Part shown: positions 56,303 through 64,000 of the stretch, piece by piece
Numbering within the stretch: the first letter of the stretch is position 1
Layout: the number at the start of each line of letters is the position of its first letter
DNA from: SIG565 sp045601525
Lineage (GTDB): Bacteria; Bacillota; Clostridia; Oscillospirales; Acutalibacteraceae
Reading direction: 5' to 3'
DNA: 64,000 bases
NCBI GenBank assembly: GCA_045601525.1
Contig: JAZRZR010000005.1
Location: 1 to 64,000, forward strand
Notes under the pieces: generated by a model
What the model was told of the DNA's origin: nothing
The model's input: the letters and a program-made list of their open reading frames with translations, nothing else
Database searches by the model: none
Made by a program: the position numbers and the translations under genes

Positions 56303-58297
56303 TTAAATAAGTTCTTTTAGTTCGCTTTCACCAAGAATTTTAATGCCTAATTTTTGTGCTTTTTGTAGTTTGCTGCCGGCATCCTCACCGCAAAGCAATA
56401 AATCGGTTTTGGCCGAAACAGAGCCTGTAACTTTGGCACCGAGATTTTGCATAATAAGGGTTAATTCATCTCGTGAACGCTCGCTGAATTTTCCTGTAAT
56501 TACAACAGTTTTTCCATAAAAATATCCGCTTGTGTCAACCTCGGCTTTTTCAAGTTTTTCAATACTTAAAACCTCTAATAAATCGTTGTATTCGGATATA
56601 TTTTGTGGGTCGCCAAACCAAGCGTAAATGGCACGGTTTATGGTTTCGCCAAAGCCATCGATTTCGGAAAAATCAAAGCCTTTCTCTAAAGCGGTATTAA
56701 AGGCCGCAATATCGCCCTCGAAAAGTTCCTCAATAGCCTTTGCGGCGCTCTTTCCGAGCAAAGAAATATTAAGGGCAACCAATAGGTTTGAAAGGCGGGT
56801 TTTAGAGGCGAGCGAAATAGCCTCGATAAGATTTTTGTAAGACTTCTCACCAAAGCCTTCAAGTTTTATTATTTCTTCCTTATGCTCATCTAAGCGGAAG
56901 ATATCACGAAGCCTCTTTATAAATCCCAAATTTATAAATTTTATGAGTGTTGCCTCGCTTAGACCGTCGATATTCATTGCACTTTTGCTTACAAAGTGAG
57001 TGAATTTTTTGATTTGTTTGCCGGGGCATAAGGGGTTTTCACAGTAAAGCACCTTAACCTCGTTGCCCGAATTCAAGGTGGTTTTTATTGCCGTTTCGGC
57101 TTGGCAAACGGGGCAGTGGGTGGGAACCGTTGCGCTATAATCATCACGCACTTCATTCTGTGAGGAAAGATTTTCCTCAATGTGCGGGATAATCATATTG
57201 CGCTTTGAAACCATTATTTTGTCGCCTGATTGCAGTTTTAGGTTTTCAATAAATGTAATATTGTGAAGTGAAGCACGCTCAACATTCGTGTTGTCAATCT
57301 CCACCGCCTCAAATTCAGCAATTGGAGTAAGCTGACCTGTTCTCGAAATATTCCATATAATTTCCTTAAGGGTTGTCTTAAAGGTGGGGTCGGAAAACTT
57401 ATAGGCAATACCGTCCTTAAAATGATGGGCAGTTCGGCCTTGCGCTCTGCCGAAGGTTACGCTATCATAGGTAAAAACAATACCGTCAATAGGATAGCCC
57501 TTTTGGTTGGCAATCGCCTTTAGGTCGGCAATTTTTTTAGTTACGGTATCAATAGTATCTTCAGCGGTAAGTGTTTCTAACGGGATAAGTTCAAAGCCAA
57601 AACTATTAAGAAGATTAAGCCGTTTGAGTTTAGAATCGTATCTTGTATCCTCTAAGCCCTCAAGCACATTAAAGGGTACAAAGGCAACGCCGCGCTCGGC
57701 ACAAATTTTGGAATCTAACTGCCTTACCGAGCCCGAGGCTAAATTACGGGGAGTTGAGTATTTATCCTCATCATTATCGATAAGTGAGTTGATTTTTTCA
57801 AAGGTGGGGATATCAATGAAGGCCTCACCGCTTATAACAAGGCGGCCGTCAAAAGGAATTTTTTGCGGAATGTTAACAAATACACGGGCGTTGTGGGTTA
57901 TAATTTCACCTACGGCACCATCACCTCGTGTGGCAGCCTCAACAAGCACACCGTTTTGATAGGTGAGTTTTACTGTAAGACCATCAAGTTTTAATGCTAA
58001 ATATCCATTTGAAGCCTTTGCAAAATCGAGCAAGGTTTGCTCTGATTTTGTCTTTTCAAGGCTTAAAAGGGGGATATCGTGTGTAACCTTTTCGAGTTCA
58101 CTTATAACCTCGTAGCCCGGGCGCATTGTGGGAGAATCAGCAAGAACAACCCCTGTTTCGTTTTCAAGGCGGGAAAGCTCATCGAAAAGCGCATCGTATT
58201 GCGCATCCGAAATAGAGGGGTTGTTTTTATTATAATATTCATCACAGCATTTGTTTAAGAATGCCGTAAGCTCTTTAATTCGCGAAATTTTATCCAT
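56303..58297 (-). CDS. ligA: NAD-dependent DNA ligase
   Basis: Essential replication/repair ligase of 664 residues, typical length. The adenylation motif is ALKLDGLTVKLTYQNG with the nucleotidyl-accepting Lys. SGEAFIDIPTFEKIN, RNLASGSVRQLD, GIVFTYDSVTFG and YKFSDPTFKTTLKEI follow. A four-Cys zinc finger is at CPVCQAETAIK...CENPLC. Helix-hairpin-helix repeats and a C-terminal BRCT domain (GKTVVITGKFSERSRDEL) complete it. ATG 58297 follows GGAGG at 58310-58306; the extension to 58312 is not used. Confidence 0.95.
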   Translation of the reverse strand: MDKISRIKELTAFLNKCCDEYYNKNNPSISDAQYDALFDELSRLENETGVVLADSPTMRPGYEVISELEKVTHDIPLLSLEKTKSEQTLLDFAKASNGYLALKLDGLTVKLTYQNGVLVEAATRGDGAVGEIITHNARVFVNIPQKIPFDGRLVISGEAFIDIPTFEKINSLIDNDEDKYSTPRNLASGSVRQLDSKICAERGVAFVPFNVLEGLEDTRYDSKLKRLNLLNSFGFELIPLETLTAEDTIDTVTKKIADLKAIANQKGYPIDGIVFTYDSVTFGRAQGRTAHHFKDGIAYKFSDPTFKTTLKEIIWNISRTGQLTPIAEFEAVEIDNTNVERASLHNITFIENLKLQSGDKIMVSKRNMIIPHIEENLSSQNEVRDDYSATVPTHCPVCQAETAIKTTLNSGNEVKVLYCENPLCPGKQIKKFTHFVSKSAMNIDGLSEATLIKFINLGFIKRLRDIFRLDEHKEEIIKLEGFGEKSYKNLIEAISLASKTRLSNLLVALNISLLGKSAAKAIEELFEGDIAAFNTALEKGFDFSEIDGFGETINRAIYAWFGDPQNISEYNDLLEVLSIEKLEKAEVDTSGYFYGKTVVITGKFSERSRDELTLIMQNLGAKVTGSVSAKTDLLLCGEDAGSKLQKAQKLGIKILGESELKELI

Positions 58298-58326
58298 TAA
58301 AATTTCCTCCAAAAACTCTTTATTAA

Positions 58327-58354
58327 ATTATACCACAAAAACACATCTTTTCAA
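58327..58354 (-). promoter_or_regulatory. Promoter of ligA
   Basis: On the minus strand TTGAAA (58354-58349) and TATAAT (58332-58327) with a 16-base spacer, 30 bases before the ligA start. Confidence 0.65.
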
Positions 58355-58435
58355 ACAAAAAATACCAGAAGTTCTTTATTTGTTAACAAATTAGTGTTAT
58401 AATTACCTAGTAAAGAGTTTTTAACACTGGTTTTC

Positions 58436-58465
58436 TTGAATTCGACAAATTGATGAAAGTATAAT
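58436..58465 (+). promoter_or_regulatory. Promoter of the MacB-like ABC gene
   Basis: TTGAAT at 58436-58441 and TATAAT at 58460-58465, spacer 18, 27 bases before the GTG. A second TATAAT at 58398-58403 lacks a well-placed -35. Nothing else was seen in the 194-base gap. Confidence 0.65.
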
Positions 58466-58491
58466 AATAAAAAATAGTAAGGAGTAGTGCT

Positions 58492-61400
58492 GTGCTTACA
58501 TTAAAAAATATTGTAAAGGATTATGTTACGGGCGACAATATAGTTCATGCCTTAAAGGGCGTAAGTATTGATTTCCGTAAAAATGAGTTTGTATCAATTC
58601 TTGGTCAGTCGGGTTGCGGTAAGACAACCTTGCTTAATATTATAGGCGGCCTTGATAAATACACCAAGGGCGACCTTGTTATAAGCGGTAAATCCACTAA
58701 AGATTTCAAGGATAGAGATTGGGATGCTTATCGAAATCACTCGGTAGGCTTTGTTTTCCAAAGTTATAATCTTATTCCGCATCAGTCGGTGCTTCAAAAT
58801 GTTGAGTTGGCGCTTACCCTTTCGGGCGTTTCTAAAAAAGAACGCCGAGCCCGTGCAAAAGCGGCACTTTGCGAGGTGGGGCTTGGCAATCAGTTAAAAA
58901 AGAAACCGAGTGAACTTTCGGGTGGACAAATGCAGCGTGTTGCCATTGCCCGTGCTATAGTTAATAATCCTGAAATTATCTTGGCGGACGAGCCTACCGG
59001 TGCACTTGATACAGAAACCAGTATTCAGGTTATGGAGATACTTAAAAAGATTGCGAGCGACCGACTTGTAATTATGGTTACACATAACCCCGACCTTGCA
59101 AAGCAGTACTCAACCCGTATTATCCGTATGCTTGACGGCGTTATTATAAACGACACAATGCCACTAAGCGATGAAGAAAGACAAGCATTGCTTCCTAAGG
59201 AGCCGGAAGATAATAAAAAGCAAAAGACTCAAAAGAAACCCTCAATGTCACTTTTTACCTCCTTTGGTCTTTCACTTAAAAACCTTATTACCAAAAAAGG
59301 AAGAACACTTCTTACCTCTTTTGCAGGTAGTATAGGTATTATCGGTATTGCGCTTATATATGCTGTTTCTCAAGGTACAACAGCCTATATCGATACAGTG
59401 CAAGAGGACACCCTTTCCTCATATCCATTAACCCTTGAAGCACAAACTATGGATTTATCCTCGGTTATGGAAACCTTTATAGGAACAGCAACGGCAAACG
59501 GTCAGCACGAAAAGGACGCTGTATATCAGAAATCAATGGTTTACGATATGCTTAATGCCTTAAATTCGGCCGAAACAAGCGAAAACGACCTTGCGGCCTT
59601 TAAGAAATATCTTGAGGCCGAATATAATAAAGAATATCCAGAAGGCGAAAAAAATTTGCTTAAAGAGGCCATCAACGGCATTAAATACACATACGATTTT
59701 GATATGATGGTTTACACCAAAAATGTCGACGGTAATATTATCCGTTCGGATAGTGAAGAATTATTACAGGAAATTTTGCTTGACGGCTTTGGCATTGATA
59801 TGTCGGGTCTTATGGGCTTTTCTTCAACGATGGGTATGCCGAGCAGTATGATGATGGGCGGTAGCACTGTGCTTTGGCAGGAAATACTGTCGGGAGATAA
59901 CGGAGCTCTTATAAACCCCTTGCTCGATAAGCAGTATGATGTTATATACGGCCGTTGGCCAAGTGCATATAACGAGATTATATTGGTTGTTGATGAAAAC
60001 AACGAGCTTGATGATATGGCACTTTATGCATTGGGCCTTAAGTCCAAAGAGGAAATGGATAAGTTGGTTTCGGCCACAATCAATAAAGAACACGTAGAGT
60101 ATGAGCAAAAGAAGTGGAGTTATGAAGAAATTTGCAATATGGAATTTAAGACGGTTCTTAATTCCGATTGCTTTGTTTTGGATGAGGCCACCGGCAAATA
60201 TACCGATTTGAGAGACACCTCGGCAGGTCTTAAATATCTTTATGATAACGGGATAACCTTAAAGGTTACAGGTATCGTAAGGCCGAGCGAGGACGCCGTT
60301 TCGGCAATGCTTACAGGCTCTATCGGTTATACTGCCGCTCTCACTGAATATGTGGTGAATAACAGTAAGGATTCGGCTGCCGTAAAGGCTCAGCTTGATT
60401 CACAAACCACCGATATATTTACAGGCTTGCCCTTTAAGGAAAATGCGGGCAATCTCTCGGCCGAACAAAAGAAAGCAGACTTCTTAAGTCACATAAATTC
60501 GCTCGATACAAAAGGCAAGGCAAATATATATAAGAAAATGATGTCTTTGCCAAGCAAAGAGCAAACCGAGGCGGCAGTTTCCAATATGATGAAGAATATG
60601 AGCCGTGAAAGCATCGAGCAAACCTTGATTTCGGCGTTTGCGAGCCAAATGAGTGTATCCTCGGCCGAGGTGGAAAAGTATGTAAAGAATTTTTCGGATG
60701 AGGAAATAAAAGAACTCTTTAGCGAAATGGCGGCCGAGCAGTATAAAGCACAGTATGCGGCACAGGTAAGCGCACAAATGGCAATGCTTCCCGAAGCGCA
60801 ATTGGCGGCGGCCCTTGATGCGTCGAAAAACGGCTATACGAATGAGCAGTTTTCACAGTTTTATGATGAGGTTTTAGAGTTCTCAACTTCAAGTTATGAT
60901 GAGAATATGCGCACTTTAGGTTATGTTGACCTTGCCGACCCATCAAGTATAAATATTTATGCTTCATCCTTTGAAAATAAGGAAATAATAGAGGATGTAA
61001 TTGCTAAATATAACGAGGGTGTTGAGGAACTTGAGCAAATCAAATATGTAGATTATGTCGGCATAATGATGTCCTCAATCACCACAATTATCAATGCAAT
61101 CACCTATGTGCTTATAGCCTTTGTTGCGGTTTCGCTTATCGTATCCTCGATAATGATTGGCGTAATAACCTTGATTTCGGTACAAGAAAGAACAAAGGAA
61201 ATTGGAATTTTGCGTTCAATCGGCGCATCCAAGCGCAATGTTTCAAGTATGTTTAACGCCGAAACCGTTATTATCGGTTTTGCTTCGGGGCTTATCGGCG
61301 TGCTTGTAACCTATTTACTTTGCATACCAATAAATATAATTTTGCATACCCTTACAGGTATACCGAATTTGAGCGCACAATTGCCGATTAATGTGGCGGT

Positions 61401-61503
61401 AGCGCTTGTGATAATAAGTACACTTTTAACACTTGTTGCGGGAATTATCCCCTCGCGAAGCGCCGCAAAAAAGGACCCCGTTGTGGCACTTCGCACCGAA
61501 TAA
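58492..61503 (+). CDS. MacB-like ABC transporter, ATPase and permease fused
   Basis: A 1003-residue single-chain ABC protein. The N-terminal ATPase (about 1-225) has Walker A GQSGCGKTT, signature LSGGQMQRVAIARA and Walker B IILADEPTGALD. A first helix (about 268-290, TLLTSFAGSIGIIGIALIYA) is followed by an extracytoplasmic insertion of about 560 residues, and three FtsX-type helices near the end (VLIAFVAVSLIVSSIMIGVI, then GILRSIGASKRNVSSMFNAE). GTG 58492 follows AAGGAG. Clostridial relatives are often called bacteriocin or lipoprotein exporters; the cargo here is unknown. Confidence 0.88.
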   Translation: MLTLKNIVKDYVTGDNIVHALKGVSIDFRKNEFVSILGQSGCGKTTLLNIIGGLDKYTKGDLVISGKSTKDFKDRDWDAYRNHSVGFVFQSYNLIPHQSVLQNVELALTLSGVSKKERRARAKAALCEVGLGNQLKKKPSELSGGQMQRVAIARAIVNNPEIILADEPTGALDTETSIQVMEILKKIASDRLVIMVTHNPDLAKQYSTRIIRMLDGVIINDTMPLSDEERQALLPKEPEDNKKQKTQKKPSMSLFTSFGLSLKNLITKKGRTLLTSFAGSIGIIGIALIYAVSQGTTAYIDTVQEDTLSSYPLTLEAQTMDLSSVMETFIGTATANGQHEKDAVYQKSMVYDMLNALNSAETSENDLAAFKKYLEAEYNKEYPEGEKNLLKEAINGIKYTYDFDMMVYTKNVDGNIIRSDSEELLQEILLDGFGIDMSGLMGFSSTMGMPSSMMMGGSTVLWQEILSGDNGALINPLLDKQYDVIYGRWPSAYNEIILVVDENNELDDMALYALGLKSKEEMDKLVSATINKEHVEYEQKKWSYEEICNMEFKTVLNSDCFVLDEATGKYTDLRDTSAGLKYLYDNGITLKVTGIVRPSEDAVSAMLTGSIGYTAALTEYVVNNSKDSAAVKAQLDSQTTDIFTGLPFKENAGNLSAEQKKADFLSHINSLDTKGKANIYKKMMSLPSKEQTEAAVSNMMKNMSRESIEQTLISAFASQMSVSSAEVEKYVKNFSDEEIKELFSEMAAEQYKAQYAAQVSAQMAMLPEAQLAAALDASKNGYTNEQFSQFYDEVLEFSTSSYDENMRTLGYVDLADPSSINIYASSFENKEIIEDVIAKYNEGVEELEQIKYVDYVGIMMSSITTIINAITYVLIAFVAVSLIVSSIMIGVITLISVQERTKEIGILRSIGASKRNVSSMFNAETVIIGFASGLIGVLVTYLLCIPINIILHTLTGIPNLSAQLPINVAVALVIISTLLTLVAGIIPSRSAAKKDPVVALRTE

Positions 61504-61513
61504 AGATAAAAAG

Positions 61514-61541
61514 AACCCCTGAAGAATTATCTTCAGGGGTT
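61514..61541. terminator. Bidirectional terminator
   Basis: A 12-bp perfect stem (AACCCCTGAAGA/TCTTCAGGGGTT) with an ATTA loop, ending TTCTT on the plus strand and AAAAAG-flanked on the other. It divides the ABC gene from the aconitase X genes. Confidence 0.85.
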
Positions 61542-61547
61542 TTCTTA

Positions 61548-61991
61548 TTATTCAACAACAACTGTTCCGTCATCTTTAACGGTTATTTTCATACCGTCCT
61601 TAACATATTCAAGGAATTCATCACCCAAGCAGTCGATAACAGGCATTGAAACATCATCAAGCCATACATCAGCAAGCACCGAGCCTGCGGCTGCTAAGGA
61701 GTCAATCGGTTTTGAGAAAAGCATACAAGCGGGTTGGCGCTTCATAGCACAAGCACAGTATAGCACGAGGCCGCCCGTTGTAGAGCCGATTGTTTGGGGA
61801 AGACAAAGGGCACGACCAAGCATCTGCTTGCCATATAAGTCGGGGTTGTTTTGGTCACCGCAGGTTGCGGTTTTGTCACCGAACTGAAGTGCCTTTTGGA
61901 AAGAAGCAAGTGTGTTAAGACCACCATGAGAAACCAATGCCTCGGCCGAAACCGTGCCCGAAGCGATTACACGACCTTTGAATTCTTTCAT
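61548..61991 (-). CDS. Aconitase X swivel-domain subunit (DUF126)
   Basis: A 147-residue small subunit of a two-subunit AcnX-type dehydratase. GRVIASGTVSAEALVSHGGL opens it, and LCLPQTIGSTTGGLVLYCAC carries the conserved GS-type active-site serine loop. AcnX proteins dehydrate cis-3-hydroxy-L-proline or, in archaea, phosphomevalonate. Its ATG overlaps the large-subunit stop by one base (TAATG) with GGAGGT in front, showing coupling. Confidence 0.88.
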   Translation of the reverse strand: MKEFKGRVIASGTVSAEALVSHGGLNTLASFQKALQFGDKTATCGDQNNPDLYGKQMLGRALCLPQTIGSTTGGLVLYCACAMKRQPACMLFSKPIDSLAAAGSVLADVWLDDVSMPVIDCLGDEFLEYVKDGMKITVKDDGTVVVE

Positions 61992-63268
61992 TATTTCTTA
62001 CCTCCCTTTGTAATTTGCTCTAAAATCTCATCATCGGTATAGTAACGAGATGTAGTGTATGTGCGAAGCTTGTTTGAAGATGTTATAACAGGCATTTTTG
62101 CACATAGGGGGTTGTTCATATACATAAGCGGACAAATATACGAGGTGATAACACCGGTCGCTTTAAGTCTTGCAGCATAGTCGGTTTTATTAAACTCGGC
62201 AAGCACTGCGGGAGCTGCGGTAAACACAGTGGGGATAAGCACCTTTTTGTTTCCTGCCTCTTTTAAGGCGGTTTCAACCTTGTCAGTCCAACTCTTGAGT
62301 TGTTCAAGGCTCATGTGAGGGCAACCCATAAAGCAAAGTTTTGGGGTAGCATCGGCATTTTTCCAAATTATAGGATAACTCTTGTAAACTCTCTCAAGTT
62401 CGGCATCATCAATAACATAAACTTGAGCATTTTCCGCAACCAAACTATCGCCTGATTCTTTGGCCTCGGGAGTGAGGTTTTCGATGTGGTAAAGGCCTAC
62501 TGCACCGTTAGATGCCGTAGCCGCGCCAAAATCTTTTAGATAGGTGCAAGCCGCATCGTTAAGTTCGTTTCCAAGCCATTTATCGAGTCCTCTAACAAAA
62601 GGAACCTCTTCCATAACCTTCATACCGATAGCCGAGCCTAAAAGCTGTGCCTCGGGTTTTTTGGTGGTTTTAATTTCAACTATCCAGGTAGCCTTTCTAC
62701 CCTCATCGGTTAAAAGACCAAAATAGGGGACAAAGCCAACGATAGAGCCCATTATATCTATAATACCTGAATTTCGGTTGCATCTTGCACCCAAAACCGA
62801 GTTTGCATAAACAACAGCCGAAGATTCAGCCCAAGAAAGAACCTCGTCCTTTTGTGGTTTGTTGCCAACCTCATCCATATAACAGGTGCAGGTGAAAGCA
62901 TCGTTATTCATAAGGCCTAATTTTTCGAGTTGACCTTCATAAAAATCTTGTGTTGAGTACATAAACTTATTAAAAATAAGTTTTTGCAAAAGGTTAGCAG
63001 GCACATTCTTGTCAATGGGTCTCGGGTCAACTGAAAACTGTTGGGTAGAAGCAACGCCTGCATCAATAAGTTGTTGCATAAGGTCAAAAACGGGGGTCAT
63101 CATCTTAAGACCAAAAGAGGTAACAAGATGGTTGTATTTACTTGAAACGGGTACCATTTTTTCCGCACCAAAGGCCTCGCCGTACTTAACCATAGTTTTC
63201 ATAACCTTGGCAAGCACTTCGCCCTTTTCACCGTCAAGAATTTTTTGTTGTTCGGTAGTAAGTAACAT
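61991..63268 (-). CDS. Aconitase X catalytic subunit (DUF521)
   Basis: A 425-residue large subunit: MLLTTEQQKILDGEKGEVLA at the start, GARCNRNSGIIDIMGSIVGF and later PKLCFMGCPHMSLEQL with conserved Cys residues for the iron-sulfur or metal centre, and a C-terminal CPLMYMNNPLCAKMPVITSS. AGGAT precedes the ATG. It is preceded by a flavin oxidoreductase gene only 15 bases away, which suggests one pathway. Substrate is not settled; hydroxyproline use is plausible in a gut clostridium. Confidence 0.9.
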   Translation of the reverse strand: MLLTTEQQKILDGEKGEVLAKVMKTMVKYGEAFGAEKMVPVSSKYNHLVTSFGLKMMTPVFDLMQQLIDAGVASTQQFSVDPRPIDKNVPANLLQKLIFNKFMYSTQDFYEGQLEKLGLMNNDAFTCTCYMDEVGNKPQKDEVLSWAESSAVVYANSVLGARCNRNSGIIDIMGSIVGFVPYFGLLTDEGRKATWIVEIKTTKKPEAQLLGSAIGMKVMEEVPFVRGLDKWLGNELNDAACTYLKDFGAATASNGAVGLYHIENLTPEAKESGDSLVAENAQVYVIDDAELERVYKSYPIIWKNADATPKLCFMGCPHMSLEQLKSWTDKVETALKEAGNKKVLIPTVFTAAPAVLAEFNKTDYAARLKATGVITSYICPLMYMNNPLCAKMPVITSSNKLRTYTTSRYYTDDEILEQITKGGKK

Positions 63269-63283
63269 ATCGCTTATCCTTTC

Positions 63284-64000
63284 TTAAATTTTCATTGCTT
63301 TATCCCAAGCCTGCCATATAACAGTACGCAAGCTTCCAACCTTATCGGCGTCGCCGATAACATGGATATGTGCGCCCTTCTTGGCAATGGGGGAGGGCTT
63401 GTAGCCGATAGATAGAATAACATTATCACAGGGTACATCGAAGGAGTTTCCGTCCTTAGCCTTAAGTGTAACACCATCATTTCTAATTTCGGTAATGCCT
63501 GTTTCGAGATATACAGGCACCTTATTGGTTTCAAAGAAATCACGCAAGAAACTTGTGTTTGCAAGGCAAATTTTATCCGATACGATAAGGTCGTTTTTCA
63601 TCTCAACAATAACAGGTTTTTTGCCCTGTAAATATAATTCGTAAGCAATTTCACAGCCTGTAAGACCGCCGCCTACAATAACTACATTTTCGCCAACCTG
63701 CTTTTCGCCCAAGAGGAAATCAATAGCTTCGATACCTAACTCATTACCCTTAATTCCTAATCGGTTGGGTTTGGCGCCTGTCGCTATGATAACCTCGTCA
63801 GCACCAAGAGAAGCGATATCCTTTACTTCGGTATTAAGGTGAATTTCAATGGGGTATCTTGTGATTTCGCGGTTGTACCAAGCGATAAGTTCACGGTCTT
63901 TTTCTTTGTATGAAGGAGCAGCAGCGGCAATAAACACGCCGCCTAATTTATCAGACTTTTCATAAAGGCTTACCTTGTGTCCTCGTTTAGCTAAAACTAT
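63284..64000 (-). CDS. FAD/NAD(P)-binding oxidoreductase, C-terminal part (truncated by window edge)
   Basis: About 239 residues of the C-terminal half of an Old-Yellow/enoate-reductase-like or related flavoprotein; the frame is open through the window edge and the start lies outside. AKRGHKVSLYEKSDKLGGVF is the FAD-binding tail of a first Rossmann fold. VVIVGGGLTGCEIAYELYLQ is the NAD(P)-binding GxGxxG, and VIDADK-like HVIGDADKVGSLRTVIWQAW is the final FAD contact with its ATG-type GD motif. The domain order suggests an NADH:flavin oxidoreductase. The stop is 15 bases before the aconitase X start. Confidence 0.82.
   Translation of the reverse strand: MVLAKRGHKVSLYEKSDKLGGVFIAAAAPSYKEKDRELIAWYNREITRYPIEIHLNTEVKDIASLGADEVIIATGAKPNRLGIKGNELGIEAIDFLLGEKQVGENVVIVGGGLTGCEIAYELYLQGKKPVIVEMKNDLIVSDKICLANTSFLRDFFETNKVPVYLETGITEIRNDGVTLKAKDGNSFDVPCDNVILSIGYKPSPIAKKGAHIHVIGDADKVGSLRTVIWQAWDKAMKI

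Noticed and set aside
57507..57959. Plus-strand frame of 150 codons inside ligA
   Set aside because: It lies wholly within the conserved ligase frame and encodes a Ser/Arg-rich shadow without motifs.

Overview
The window looks like a chromosomal segment of a Gram-positive, low-to-moderate G+C member of the Clostridia, most likely a gut Oscillospirales/Ruminococcaceae-type bacterium. The evidence is a SCIFF peptide with its radical SAM maturase (a clostridial hallmark), a preQ1 leader of a type best known from Faecalibacterium relatives, an EndoA-like MazF toxin, a cohesin/dockerin gene pair, strong sigma-A promoters with 17-nt spacers, Gram-positive Shine-Dalgarno sites and several TTG starts placed just after them. 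I see no prophage, insertion sequence, CRISPR array, rRNA or tRNA. No stretch longer than about 300 bases lacks a gene.

Layout. 0-6.4 kb: nagA and a ROK-like protein, then a secreted dockerin-bearing glucosaminidase and a membrane-anchored cohesin protein, which together look like a cell-wall/amino-sugar module. 6.4-11.3 kb: a lone MazF toxin, a YtrA-type GntR/ABC operon and an ArsR/CDF metal-efflux operon, the last two with visible operators. 11.3-19.3 kb (minus strand): one unit from murD through two M42 peptidases, a GNAT and a YnbB-type PLP enzyme to a propeller-like protein; then a unit with a PH-like membrane protein, NAD(P)HX dehydratase and a lipoprotein. 19.5-28.6 kb: a solitary PqqD-like protein, a CocE-type hydrolase, a PadR/DUF1700/DUF4097 envelope-stress-type operon, a GT4 glycosyltransferase, three TMEM164/YwaF-like membrane proteins and a ribokinase fused to an AraC DNA-binding domain. 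28.6-39.8 kb: a zinc-ribbon membrane protein, an orphan EutH permease with an SGNH hydrolase, a divergent AraC/sugar-catabolism unit, an SPFH protein, ZIP and NSS transporters, a second SGNH hydrolase and a preQ1-controlled queuosine-precursor transporter.

39.8-50 kb: SCIFF peptide and maturase, an Orn/Lys/Arg-decarboxylase-like enzyme, a plant-glycan operon (GH43, polysaccharide deacetylase, twin Gfo/Idh/MocA oxidoreductases, ROK kinase) and a glycine-riboswitch-controlled AGCS symporter. 50-55 kb (minus): PTS IIC, nth, pyridoxamine kinase, tcdA, azlC, azlD and a hypothetical in one overlapping unit. 55-64 kb: histidine phosphatase plus ruvX, ligA, a 1003-residue MacB-like ABC protein, a two-subunit aconitase X and a flavin oxidoreductase cut by the window edge.

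The most interesting points are the adjacent cohesin and dockerin genes (a possible minimal tether for a wall hydrolase), two leader RNAs whose competing helices can be read directly, three clustered membrane proteins sharing a His/Cys/His pattern, the kinase-AraC fusion, and two separate RiPP-type genes (SCIFF and the solitary PqqD). Product names rest on motif recognition by eye; no database search was run.
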